Shown: positions 1-8,363 of the stretch, one piece after another
Layout of the letters: every line of letters starts with the position of its first letter
Numbering within the stretch: position 1 is the first letter of the stretch
Assembly (NCBI GenBank): GCA_030530685.1
Contig: JAUMUM010000003.1
Location: 44,424 to 108,423 of the forward strand
Length of the DNA stretch: 64,000 nucleotides
Direction: 5' to 3'
From: Actinomycetaceae bacterium
GTDB taxonomy: Bacteria; Actinomycetota; Actinomycetes; Actinomycetales; Actinomycetaceae
Position numbers and translations under genes: made by a program
Notes under the pieces: generated by a model
Databases searched by the model: none
Told to the model about the DNA's origin: nothing
Seen by the model: only the letters and a program-made list of their open reading frames with translations

Positions 1-401
<401 letters not shown>

Positions 402-610
402 CCGCATTGTGAGGGGCGCACGGTCGATGCTCGCCTTTGTGCGGGCGTGTGTAACCACGATTACATCCCGGTCTGCCTGGCCCGCGGTCTGGCTCGAGTG
501 AGCCGGTGCACCCCGGTCCGATCGTCGCGCACTGGTGTGGCAGCACCGGTGGCAGTGTCGGTGTGGCCGCGCCGGTGGTCGCGCCAGCGCGCCCGCGCCG
601 AAGCGACGGC

Positions 611-1216
611 CTACCCGTACGTGTCTCGAGGGCCGCGCCCGGGAACGGATAGGCGGCCGTACTTCCAGTTCGGGCGCGACGGGCCTTTGACAATGATCTT
701 CTTGACCACACCCTCGCCGACCTCGCGCGCGAGCGTGGCCTCGAGGGTCGCCAGAAGCGCGCGAATCTGCGCCTCCCACGAGCTCGACGACGCCCTGAGC
801 GTGAGCACGCCGTCGTCCGTGAATTCTTCGACGACGCAGTGCTTTGCCACCGTGGGGCCAACGATCTCGTCCCAGCGGGAGGCCACGGAGGCGACCTCGA
901 GGCTGCTCTGCCAGCCGCGGTCACGCACGAAGCGTTCGAGCAGCTGCCCGATGGGGTGCGGGTCGCGGCGCGAGGGTCGGGGGCCTGAGCCGACGTCGCC
1001 CCAACCGGGGCCGGGGGACTGCACCTCGTCACCGATGGGCTGTTCTTCGTCGGCGACGCCGGCCTGGGATTCAACGACGAGCGCGGCCGGCGGGCGGCGC
1101 GTACGGACGAAACCGCGCGCGAAGGCGGACTCGCGCGCTCGGTCCAGGCAGCGCAGCGGCAGAAGGTCGCGGCGCCGCGCCTGCAGGCGGGCCTCGTCGA
1201 CCGATCCCTCAGGCAT
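611..1216 (-). CDS. DUF721 family protein
   Basis: A 201-residue protein of the DUF721 (DciA-like) family. The conserved core is in the C-terminal half: about WDEIVGPTVAKHCVVEEF, then a strand-rich segment GVLTLRASSSSWEAQIRALL and the closing VKKIIVKGPSRPNWKYG. DciA members load or assist the replicative helicase in bacteria lacking DnaC. The actinobacterial branch always lies between recF and gyrB, as here. The ATG (1216-1214) overlaps the recF stop by 8 bases, so the two are translationally coupled. The N-terminal 90 residues are variable and low in predicted structure. The exact function in actinobacteria is inferred. Confidence 0.85.
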   Translation of the reverse strand: MPEGSVDEARLQARRRDLLPLRCLDRARESAFARGFVRTRRPPAALVVESQAGVADEEQPIGDEVQSPGPGWGDVGSGPRPSRRDPHPIGQLLERFVRDRGWQSSLEVASVASRWDEIVGPTVAKHCVVEEFTDDGVLTLRASSSSWEAQIRALLATLEATLAREVGEGVVKKIIVKGPSRPNWKYGRLSVPGRGPRDTYG

Positions 1217-2801
1217 CGCCGGCCCCCTCGCGCCGTCCGGAGCCGCCGGTAGAAGCACCACCGATGCCCGAATCCTCACCAATGACGGAAGCCTCGTCGG
1301 CGACGCCGGTCTCGCCCCGCAGCTGAGCGCCGGCGGCGGAGTCTTCCAGGGCGCCGGCGGCGGAGTCGTCCGTGAAGGCATCCTCGGCCGCGACCAATCC
1401 TCCGGCCGCGACGGGCTCCTCGTCGGCGGCGGCCGCCCCCCTGGTCACGCGGAACCTCGCGCCCGCCAGGCCGGAGGGAATCTCGCTTCCCACCGCGGCG
1501 GTGACGAAGACCTGCCCGGCCCGCCCGACGATCTCGGCCAGGCGCTCGCGCCGCTTGGCGTCCAACTCGGCGAACACATCGTCGAGGATGAGAATCGGCT
1601 CGCCCTCGTCGGCATCGGACCGCAGTACCTCCCATGCGGCGAGCTTGAGGGCCAGCGCGTAGCTCCACGATTCGCCGTGCGAAGCGTAGCCCTTGGCGGG
1701 CAGCGTGCCGAGCGAAAGCACGAGGTCGTCGCGGTGCGGCCCGACGAGGTTGACGCCGCGGGCGATCTCGGCCTCGCGCCTGTCCGCCATGGCTGCCACG
1801 AGCCGCACCTCCGTCAGCTCGGCATCGGCCAGTTCCCTCTCGTGTTCCTCCACGAGCCGGGTCGCCGCATTGCCCAGGTAGTCACCGTTCGATGTCCGTC
1901 CGCCGTCGGCGGCAGTGCCAGCGAGGCCTTCGCCTCTGGCGCTGGTTCCGGAAGCAAGCGCCGCCGGAGTCCGGGAATCGGCATCCGCATCGCCGCGGGA
2001 CTCGGCCCCGCCGCCCCCGGCCCCGGCGACGTCGTCGTCGCGCGCAACCTCAACGGCACGCGCGAGCTCCTCGGGCGTCGGCAACTCGAATACCCCGCGG
2101 CTCGCACTCGCGCGATAGTCGATCCTCGCCACCGCGGCGTCACCGGACACCTCCCGATAGAAATCCCGTACGAACGGTCGAAGCCTGCCAACGATCTCGG
2201 CCCGCGCAGCCGTCAGCTGCGCGCCGAGCCGCGCCAATTGCACGTCCCACACGTCGATCGCCCCGGCATCGACCGCGCCGCCCCGCCGCCTGGCCGCTCC
2301 CGCCGACTTCAGCAGCGCCGCCCTCTGCCTCAGGGCCTTCTCGTACTCGCTCTTAACGCCGGCCAAGCGGGGGTGCAACTGGACCATGATCGAGTCAAGG
2401 AAGGCCCGGCGCGCCGAAGGGTCGCCGCGCACGAGCTCGATGTCCTCGGGGGCGAAGACGATCGTGCGCACGATTCCCAAAATCTGCGCGGGCCTGACCT
2501 GGCCGCGATTGATGCGCGCCCGGTTGGCGCGCCCCGCGTAGATCTCGACCTGGAGCGTCGTCGGCGACGCCCCGCGCATGACGCGTGCCTGGACGACGGC
2601 GGCCTGGGCCCCCTGCCGCACGAGCGCCGAATCGGAGGCTACCCTGTGCGAGGAAAGCGTCGCCAGGTAGCCGATCGCCTCGACGACATTCGTCTTGCCC
2701 TGCCCGTTGTCCCCGATCAGCGTCGTCACGCCGGGGCGCAGGCGCAGCAGTGCCTGCTCGTACGAGCGGAAATCCGTCAGCGCGAGATCGCTCAGATACA
2801 C
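1209..2801 (-). CDS. recF: DNA replication/repair protein RecF, with extra low-complexity segments
   Basis: RecF is an SMC-like ATPase that binds gapped DNA with RecO/RecR and helps load RecA. The Walker A motif GDNGQGKT is at residues 30-37, and Walker B with the D-loop (ILILDDVFAELD) lies near residue 410. At 530 residues it is well above the usual 360-400. There is a Gly/Ala/Asp-rich insertion around residues 240-290, and about 90 Ala/Gly/Asp/Glu-rich residues follow the last recognisable strand (FVTAAVGSEIP). The start is GTG (2801-2799). dnaN is 107 nt upstream and DUF721 overlaps its 3' end, suggesting one operon. Confidence 0.93.
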   Translation of the reverse strand: MYLSDLALTDFRSYEQALLRLRPGVTTLIGDNGQGKTNVVEAIGYLATLSSHRVASDSALVRQGAQAAVVQARVMRGASPTTLQVEIYAGRANRARINRGQVRPAQILGIVRTIVFAPEDIELVRGDPSARRAFLDSIMVQLHPRLAGVKSEYEKALRQRAALLKSAGAARRRGGAVDAGAIDVWDVQLARLGAQLTAARAEIVGRLRPFVRDFYREVSGDAAVARIDYRASASRGVFELPTPEELARAVEVARDDDVAGAGGGGAESRGDADADSRTPAALASGTSARGEGLAGTAADGGRTSNGDYLGNAATRLVEEHERELADAELTEVRLVAAMADRREAEIARGVNLVGPHRDDLVLSLGTLPAKGYASHGESWSYALALKLAAWEVLRSDADEGEPILILDDVFAELDAKRRERLAEIVGRAGQVFVTAAVGSEIPSGLAGARFRVTRGAAAADEEPVAAGGLVAAEDAFTDDSAAGALEDSAAGAQLRGETGVADEASVIGEDSGIGGASTGGSGRREGAGDA

Positions 2802-2817
2802 TCGGCTTCCCCGACCC

Positions 2818-2850
2818 TTTCAGCGTGCCTTTTCAGCTTCAGCGTGCCTT
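2818..2850. repeat. Short direct repeat between recF and dnaN
   Basis: TTCAGCGTGCCTT occurs twice, 20 nt apart, in the recF-dnaN spacer. Function unknown; probably a small local duplication. Confidence 0.5.
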
Positions 2851-2908
2851 CTAGGCGACGACGGTGTTGCCCGTCTGGCGTGCCTGCCCTCTCGCTTTTC
2901 CCTACGGC

Positions 2909-4042
2909 TCATCCACCATACGTGCGGATGGGCATGAGCAAAAGCCTAAACTCCTGCGAATCCTCGCCGCCTATTTCCGCCTGCGGCGTCAGGACGGCAG
3001 GCTTGGAAGGACTCGTGAACGACAGTCGCATGTAGGGCGACGTCGCCGAACTCAATCCCTCTTGGAGGAAGCTCGGGTTGAAGGCCATGACGATGTCCTC
3101 GCCCTCGAGCGACGCCTGAAGCGCCTCGCTCGTCTGCGCGTTGTCGCCGTGGCCGGCCTCGAGGACCACCTGACCCTCGCTGAATGACAGGCGAACGGCC
3201 GAGTTCTTCTCGACGACGAGCCGCGCGCGCTTGATGGCGTCGAGCATTTCCTGCCGGTCGATCACGGCGTGGCCGGCGGCCTCGGCCGGGAAGAGGTTGC
3301 GCACCTGGGGGTAGTCACCGTCGATGAGCCGCGCAATATTCTGGCGTCCTGCCGCGGAAAAACCGATCATGCCGGTCCGCCCCGAATCGTCAATGCCGAC
3401 CTCGATCTTGCCAACGGAACCGAGGGACTTGGCAATGTCCGAAAGCCGTGACGCCCGCACGAGGATCCGCGCCGAGATCCCCGGGCTCGCGGGCTCCCAC
3501 TCGAGATCGCGCACGGCCAGGCGGTAGCGGTCGGTTGCCATGAGCGAAATCTTGCTACCTTCGATTTCGATGCACACGGAAACGAGCAGGGGCAGGGTGT
3601 CATCGCTCGAGGCGGCGCTCACCACCTGTCCCACGGTTTCCTGCCAGAGGGCGCCGTCGACGGTTCCGGTCACGTCGGGCATTGCGGGCGCGCTCGGGTA
3701 GTCCTCGAGCGGCATCGATTGCATGACGATGTGCGAGGAGCCGCAGACGACCTCGAGCTTCGACCCCGACGTTTCCAGGTCGATGGGCTTGTGCGGCAGG
3801 GCTCGCGCGAATTCGGCCAGCAGACGTCCGTGGACCAGGATTTCGCCTTCCTCGTCGACGGCAGCCTCGATCACCACATGGGACGAAATGTCAGGGTCGT
3901 ATGAACTCAGGGCAACCGTTCCATCCCTGAACGCCTCGATCTTCATGCCCGCCAGAACGGGAAGTGAGGGGCGCGACGGAATCGAGCGTGCAACCCACGA
4001 GACAGCGTCGGCGAAAACCTCGTGCTCAACCCTGAGCTTCAC
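2909..4042 (-). CDS. dnaN: DNA polymerase III beta subunit (sliding clamp)
   Basis: A 377-residue processivity clamp of the replicative polymerase, a normal length for DnaN, ending in the canonical LLMPIR tail region that closes the peptide-binding pocket. The N-terminus VKLRVEHEVFADAVSWVARSIPSRPSLPVLAGM is typical. The GTG start at 4042 is chosen over the in-frame start 60 nt upstream because AAGGAAAGAAGG lies just before it and the homology begins here. It follows the oriC spacer and leads the dnaN-recF-DUF721-gyrB run. Confidence 0.97.
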   Translation of the reverse strand: MKLRVEHEVFADAVSWVARSIPSRPSLPVLAGMKIEAFRDGTVALSSYDPDISSHVVIEAAVDEEGEILVHGRLLAEFARALPHKPIDLETSGSKLEVVCGSSHIVMQSMPLEDYPSAPAMPDVTGTVDGALWQETVGQVVSAASSDDTLPLLVSVCIEIEGSKISLMATDRYRLAVRDLEWEPASPGISARILVRASRLSDIAKSLGSVGKIEVGIDDSGRTGMIGFSAAGRQNIARLIDGDYPQVRNLFPAEAAGHAVIDRQEMLDAIKRARLVVEKNSAVRLSFSEGQVVLEAGHGDNAQTSEALQASLEGEDIVMAFNPSFLQEGLSSATSPYMRLSFTSPSKPAVLTPQAEIGGEDSQEFRLLLMPIRTYGG

Positions 4043-5086
4043 AGCTGACCTTCTTTCCTTGGGGTTGGTGTCTATCTTAGGACGAGCGCGAACAGCGCAC
4101 ACGACAAAGCCAACTCTACGCGAGTATCGAAAATCTAGCTTCCAACCCCGGGGTGCATCGGGCAGTCCATGACCGACCGTTCTTCAATGGTTTGTAATTA
4201 GTTGGTAGTGGTAGTAGGCAGTGTGGAAACTGTGGAAAAGCCTTCTTCTCTAGGTAGATTCACGACTCGCGCTGTGTACCCCAGTGTGCAGGAGCTTGGG
4301 GAGGAAAACGGGCCTCGGTGGATGAGACACATTCGGGGAAAAGATACCCACAGTTCGCCTATTGGTTGTCACCAGTTATCCGATCCGGCGCACAGGGCTA
4401 TCCACAGGAGATGTGGATATTCGTCGACGGCGTAACGACGCGGTGTGTGGACCCTGTCTGGAGTGTCGGAACGTGTCGATTCTCGAGTGGCGCTTATCGA
4501 TTCTGGAATGGCCGCTCTCGGCTCCGACACATCGGCCATCGGAGGCCCCCGATCAGCCGACTGTCACGAAGGTGACGGCCACGTACAGCTAGGTTTCGGT
4601 CGCAGTGAGGTCATCTGGACTCGAGCTTTGCCTCTTTTCGGGGCACGTCGTTCTTCGCGAGCGGCCGGGCTTTCAGGACCTGTTCCTTTGGGAACTGTGC
4701 CAAGCCGCGGGACCGCGCTGTAACGGAACCTGCGTCGGCCCACGGGACCGCGCGTCCTTCGAGAAGAATGGTGATCGACAGAGCCGCGCCGCGTGTGGGA
4801 ATCCGCGACGTTCCTCGGGACCGCGCTACGAACCCACCTCCTCCGCATTGCTCCTCACGTACTGCGTTACGTGGCTGCCACGTCACCTGCGGATGGTTAC
4901 CGACCCGAGGTCTTGAGCGCCACCCCGACAGTCCCTCGCCAAGCCGCCAGCCCTACCTCCGGCGCCAGCGCCGTCGAGTACCGCCCGCCGCCAGCCCTTC
5001 AGCATTTGGCCACCAGCCTTACATCTTGCGGCTGCCGGTCCACCTCTCAAGCTCGTGCCTTCCGGCCTCACCCGTGCCTTCCGGCC
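4043..5086. other. oriC: dnaA-dnaN intergenic region, probable oriC
   Basis: A 1,044-bp region with no gene between dnaA and dnaN, the usual position of oriC in actinobacteria. DnaA-box-like 9-mers visible between 4222 and 4454 are TGTGGAAAC (4222), TGTGGAAAA (4231), ATACCCACA (4344), CTATCCACA (4398), TGTGGATAT (4412) and TGTGGACCC (4446). The 4398/4412 boxes face each other as an inverted pair. An A/T-richer patch at about 4168-4205 could be the unwinding element. From 4500 to 5086 I see no boxes, only short repeats. Origin assignment is by position and box clustering. Confidence 0.8.
4708..4826. repeat. Three copies of an 11-bp direct repeat in the origin spacer
   Basis: CGGGACCGCGC occurs at 4708-4718, 4743-4753 and 4816-4826, all in the same orientation. 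It is not a DnaA box. It could be a binding site for an origin regulator or a remnant of local duplication. Confidence 0.55.
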
Positions 5087-5091
5087 TCACC
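5054..5091. repeat. 19-bp perfect tandem duplication at the dnaA 3' end
   Basis: CGTGCCTTCCGGCCTCACC is repeated back to back (5054-5072, 5073-5091). The second copy contains the dnaA stop codon, so the duplication sits exactly at the end of the gene and alters only the untranslated tail. Confidence 0.7.
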
Positions 5092-7024
5092 TCTGGCTCT
5101 GCTGGGCAGCCTGCTTGATCCGGCTGGTCAGCTCGGAAACCTGGTTGTATGTGGCCTGCCGCTCGGCCATCTGCTTGTCGATCTTCCGGCAGGCGTGCAT
5201 GACGGTGGTGTGATCGCGCTTGCCGAAGATGGAGCCGATCTTCGGCAAGGAAAGGTCGGTCATCTCGCGGCACAGATACATGGCGATCTGGCGCGCCGTG
5301 ACGAGCACGCGGCTGCGGTCAGAGGAGGTCATCTCCTCGATCTTGATATCGAAATAGCTGGCAGTCTGGGCCATGATGAGCGACGCCGTGATCTCCACCG
5401 TGTCCGGATTGGAGATGAGGTCCTTGAGGATCATCTCGGCCAGGTTGAGGTTGATCATCTGGCTCGAAAGATCGGCGTAGGCCGTGACGCGGCGCAGCGC
5501 CCCCTCCATCTCGCGGACGTTCGTCGTCATATTCGTCGCGATGTACTCGTTGACTTCACGGGGAACGATGAAACCGTCGGCGTCGGCCTTCTTCTCGAGG
5601 ATGGCGATCCGCGTCTCGAGGTTCGGTCGGTCGATATTGGCCGTCACACCCGAGTTGAACCGCGAAAGCATCCGCTCCTCGAAGCCGTTGAGGAGATTGG
5701 GCGAAACATCGGACGTGATGACGATCTGCTTGCTGGAGTTGGTCAGCGCATTGAACGTGTGGAAGAACTCCTCGACGGTGGTGTCACGGCCGCCGATGAA
5801 CTGGATGTCGTCGATGAGCAGAATGTCGACGGTGCGGAACTGGTCCTTGAACTCGGCCTGGCGCCCGTCGCGTACGGCGTTGATGAAGGCGTTCGTGAAC
5901 TCCTCTGCGCTGACGTAACGCACCTTGATCTGCGGATAGAGGCTGAGCGCGTAGTTGCCGATGGCATGCATGAGATGGGTCTTGCCCATGCCGGAGTCGG
6001 AGTAGAGAAAGAGGGGGTTGTACGTCGTGCCCGGCGCCTCGGCGACGGCCAGTGAAGTTGCCGTCGGGAAGCGATTGGAGTCGCCGATGACGAAGTTGTC
6101 GAAGGTGTAGCGCTGGTTCAGGCGCGCTGCGTGCGCGCGCTCGACGAGCTCGACGCCGGGGTTCTTATTGGCGAATGAATCCCTCGGGTACGAGTGCTTT
6201 CCAGCGAGGTCGACGGTTCGCCGCAGGTCCTCTTCGCCACCGGGGCCAAGGCGGCGGTTGATGCCGGCGCCGGGCGCGTTGGGCGACTCGGTTGCGGGTG
6301 CGCCGTCGTGGTACAACGTGGATCCGCCGACGTCGAGGTCGCGCACTGGCTGCGTTTGCGCCTGCGTCGCCCCGCCGCCGGGCAACCCCGTGGAATCGGC
6401 AAGGCCCGAAGGAGCATCCGGGCCGCCGGAGACGCTGCCCGCGAGACTGCCCGGAGCCGCATCGGCTGCCGCAGGGGAAGCCTGATCCGAGGAAGTCTCA
6501 TCCCGAGCTTCGTCGACCTGCGAAAGTGGCGACGTCGGACCACCCTCGGCGGCAGAAGCTCCCGCCAATTGCGTGCCTTCTGGATAGTCCAGATAGTCCT
6601 GGTCTTCCGGAAGGCTTCGGTGCTGGTGTAGATAACTGGCTTCCGTCATTTGTCCGGCAAAGGAACCCTGGACCTGAGGCATTGGGCCGCCCGCCGAGAC
6701 GGCAGTGTTATCCACAGGCGCTTGTGGATTCGAGGGCGATGTTCCCGGTTGTGCCTCATTGACGGACGGGTCCACCGAGATCATGATCCGAACGTTGCGG
6801 CCGAAGATGTTGGTGAGCATGGCCGTCATGGTGTCGGCCACGTGGTCTTCGATCCAGGATTTCACGAACTCCGAGCCCACGGCGATCATGAAGATCTCGT
6901 CGACGCAGGCGAGCGGATGCGCCATGCGGACGAAAGCGTCTTGCGAATCGGAGAGCGATCCGTCCGCACGGAGCAGCTCTATCGCAGCTGTCCACGCGTC
7001 TTTGGCGGGGTTGCCGTCGCTCAT
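5087..7024 (-). CDS. dnaA: Chromosomal replication initiator DnaA
   Basis: Initiator ATPase that binds DnaA boxes and opens oriC. Domain I is at residues 1-90. A long Pro/Gly/Ser/Ala/Asp-rich domain II runs to about residue 300. The AAA+ domain III contains the P-loop SDSGMGKTHL and Walker B ILLIDDIQF. Domain IV carries the DNA-binding signature (SDRSRVLVTARQIAMYLCRE, then KRDHTTVMHACRKI). At 645 residues it is longer than the roughly 450-530 typical of the family, entirely through domain II. The ATG start at 7024 follows GGAGACGAGA. The variant C in HACRKI, where D/E is common, is a small oddity. Confidence 0.98.
   Translation of the reverse strand: MSDGNPAKDAWTAAIELLRADGSLSDSQDAFVRMAHPLACVDEIFMIAVGSEFVKSWIEDHVADTMTAMLTNIFGRNVRIMISVDPSVNEAQPGTSPSNPQAPVDNTAVSAGGPMPQVQGSFAGQMTEASYLHQHRSLPEDQDYLDYPEGTQLAGASAAEGGPTSPLSQVDEARDETSSDQASPAAADAAPGSLAGSVSGGPDAPSGLADSTGLPGGGATQAQTQPVRDLDVGGSTLYHDGAPATESPNAPGAGINRRLGPGGEEDLRRTVDLAGKHSYPRDSFANKNPGVELVERAHAARLNQRYTFDNFVIGDSNRFPTATSLAVAEAPGTTYNPLFLYSDSGMGKTHLMHAIGNYALSLYPQIKVRYVSAEEFTNAFINAVRDGRQAEFKDQFRTVDILLIDDIQFIGGRDTTVEEFFHTFNALTNSSKQIVITSDVSPNLLNGFEERMLSRFNSGVTANIDRPNLETRIAILEKKADADGFIVPREVNEYIATNMTTNVREMEGALRRVTAYADLSSQMINLNLAEMILKDLISNPDTVEITASLIMAQTASYFDIKIEEMTSSDRSRVLVTARQIAMYLCREMTDLSLPKIGSIFGKRDHTTVMHACRKIDKQMAERQATYNQVSELTSRIKQAAQQSQR
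6708..6731. promoter_or_regulatory. Inverted pair of DnaA boxes inside dnaA
   Basis: A perfect TTATCCACA (6708-6716) faces TGTGGATTC (6723-6731) across 6 nt, within the coding sequence of domain II. This repeats the inverted-pair layout seen at the origin and before dnaB. Either it contributes to oriC/autoregulation or it is coding coincidence. Confidence 0.6.
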
Positions 7025-7124
7025 AAACTATCTCGTCTCCTATGTGTGTGGTTACCGTCGCCTGTGCCTCTCGCGACGGTGGCCCAGTAATTCTAGCCAG
7101 CCCCTTGGGGAAAAGGACAGCGTG

Positions 7125-7264
7125 TTATCCACAACCTTGTCCACAACTGTGGAAATTACACGGGCGTTATTCACATGTGCAAAAGTCTGTGATCTCAGCC
7201 AAAGATAGAATCCCAAGGCGTATTCACACGTGTGGATAGTCGTTGCTCCTCCACATGTGGGTAG
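7125..7264. promoter_or_regulatory. DnaA-box cluster in the dnaA-rpmH divergent spacer
   Basis: In the 387-bp divergent spacer I see TTATCCACA (7125, perfect), TTGTCCACA (7137), TGTGGAAAT (7148), TTATTCACA (7167), GTATTCACA (7220) facing TGTGGATAG (7231), and TGTGGGTAG (7256). This fits dnaA autoregulation and possibly a second half of a bipartite origin flanking dnaA. No gene lies in 7025-7411. Confidence 0.8.
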
Positions 7265-7304
7265 ACAGAACCGTGAGATCCCTGTCACCGCGGGAGAATG
7301 CGCA

Positions 7305-7334
7305 TTGACCGATCCTCCGCCTCTCGCGTAAAGT
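7305..7334 (+). promoter_or_regulatory. Candidate sigma-70 promoter of rpmH-rnpA
   Basis: TTGACC (7305-7310) is followed after 18 nt by TAAAGT (7329-7334), about 78 nt before the rpmH start. A strong promoter is expected for this ribosomal-protein operon. Confidence 0.5.
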
Positions 7335-7411
7335 TTCTAAGCCATGTGTGCCATGCGCACGCGCAGTCAGACGAGAGGAATCTCGTGCCGTCCTAGTGTG
7401 GGAGTACAACC

Positions 7412-7549
7412 GTGACCAAGCGGACTTTCCAGCCAAACAATCGTCGTCGCGCCAAGGTGCACGGATTCCGCAAGCGCATGAGCACCCGAGCTGGCCGGGC
7501 CATCATCGCTTCGCGTCGCCGCAAGGGGCGCGCATCCCTGAGTGCCTGA
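7412..7549 (+). CDS. rpmH: 50S ribosomal protein L34
   Basis: A 45-residue, very basic protein, [20 protein letters not shown] onward, matching L34 over its full length. The start is GTG (7412) with GGAG 8 nt upstream. rnpA begins 3 nt after its stop, the usual coupled rpmH-rnpA arrangement. Confidence 0.97.
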   Translation: MTKRTFQPNNRRRAKVHGFRKRMSTRAGRAIIASRRRKGRASLSA

Positions 7550-7552
7550 GTC

Positions 7553-7918
7553 TTGCTCCCTGCCGAAAACCGCATGCGGCAATCGGGGGAGTTCGCCCGG
7601 GCCTTCGGTGGCGTTAAGGGCGGATCGGCTCGCCTAGTCGTGGCGATCGGCAAAGGAGAAGTGCAAACTGGGGCCGACCTTCAAGCAGCGAAGGTCGGCT
7701 TCGTCGTCCCAAAGAGCGTCGGCAACTCCGTTGTACGCCATCGGCTGTATCGGCAGTTGCGGCACATTGTCCGCGATAGGCTCGATCTGCTGGAACCGAA
7801 CGATTTCATTGCCATACGCGTCTTTCCGCAGGCTCGGGGGGCCACTTCCTCGCAACTCGCGTCGGACGTCGAACGATGCATTCTCAAAGCCCGGCGTAAG
7901 ATGCGGCCCCAAGACTAG
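7553..7918 (+). CDS. rnpA: Ribonuclease P protein component
   Basis: The 121-residue protein partner of RNase P RNA, which trims tRNA 5' ends. It begins with the typical LPAENRMRQSGEF from a TTG codon (7553). The signature region reads KVGFVVPKSVGNSVVRHRLYRQLRHIV. The family RNR motif (R-N-R-x-K-R) is changed here to R-H-R-L-Y-R, losing the usual Asn and Lys. The gene is tightly coupled to rpmH and followed by yidD and yidC. Identity is secure from context and overall pattern. Confidence 0.93.
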   Translation: MLPAENRMRQSGEFARAFGGVKGGSARLVVAIGKGEVQTGADLQAAKVGFVVPKSVGNSVVRHRLYRQLRHIVRDRLDLLEPNDFIAIRVFPQARGATSSQLASDVERCILKARRKMRPQD

Positions 7919-7971
7919 GAACTAGTCCTAAGGTTGGAATTACGCACAGATCGAAGAAGGTGGAAGGTGAC

Positions 7972-8319
7972 GTGAGTGTCCTATCGCGCATCATCGCCTT
8001 CCCCATCCGCGTCTATCAACGCTACATCTCACCAGGCCTGCCAAGGCAATGCCGCTATGCTCCAAGCTGTTCGCAGTACGCCGTGGAAGCGCTAAGCGTT
8101 CATGGCGCTTTGAAAGGTACACTACTGAGCGTATGGAGACTCCTGCGGTGTAACCCGTGGACTAAAGGTGGTGTGGATCGTGTTCCACAGAAGGGATCGT
8201 GGCCCACACGCCCCATGGACATCGACGAGCTTCACGCTTTCTACGAGCGTGAAGACGCGATGCGGTCCTCGTCAGGCAACAGCCATGGCGACGAGGATGC
8301 CGCACTCCCGAAAGCTTGA
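7972..8319 (+). CDS. yidD: Membrane protein insertion efficiency factor YidD
   Basis: A short membrane-associated protein that assists YidC-dependent insertion. The family signature is complete: RVYQRYISPG, then CRYAPSCSQYAVEAL and RCNPWTKGGVDRVP. An acidic tail of about 35 residues follows the conserved core. Two GTG starts are possible. 7972 (VSVLSRII) fits the family N-terminus and follows GGAAGG. 7960 would add four residues with a ribosome site too close to use. Confidence 0.92.
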   Translation: MSVLSRIIAFPIRVYQRYISPGLPRQCRYAPSCSQYAVEALSVHGALKGTLLSVWRLLRCNPWTKGGVDRVPQKGSWPTRPMDIDELHAFYEREDAMRSSSGNSHGDEDAALPKA

Positions 8320-8363
8320 CCGAAGCGGGTTAACCCGCGGATACCGACACTGAAAGAAGAAGC

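Noticed and set aside
4793..6055. Rightward frames opposite dnaA, and similar long frames opposite recF, the restriction genes, trxB and the PBP
   Set aside because: They mirror the wobble pattern of real high-GC genes on the other strand.
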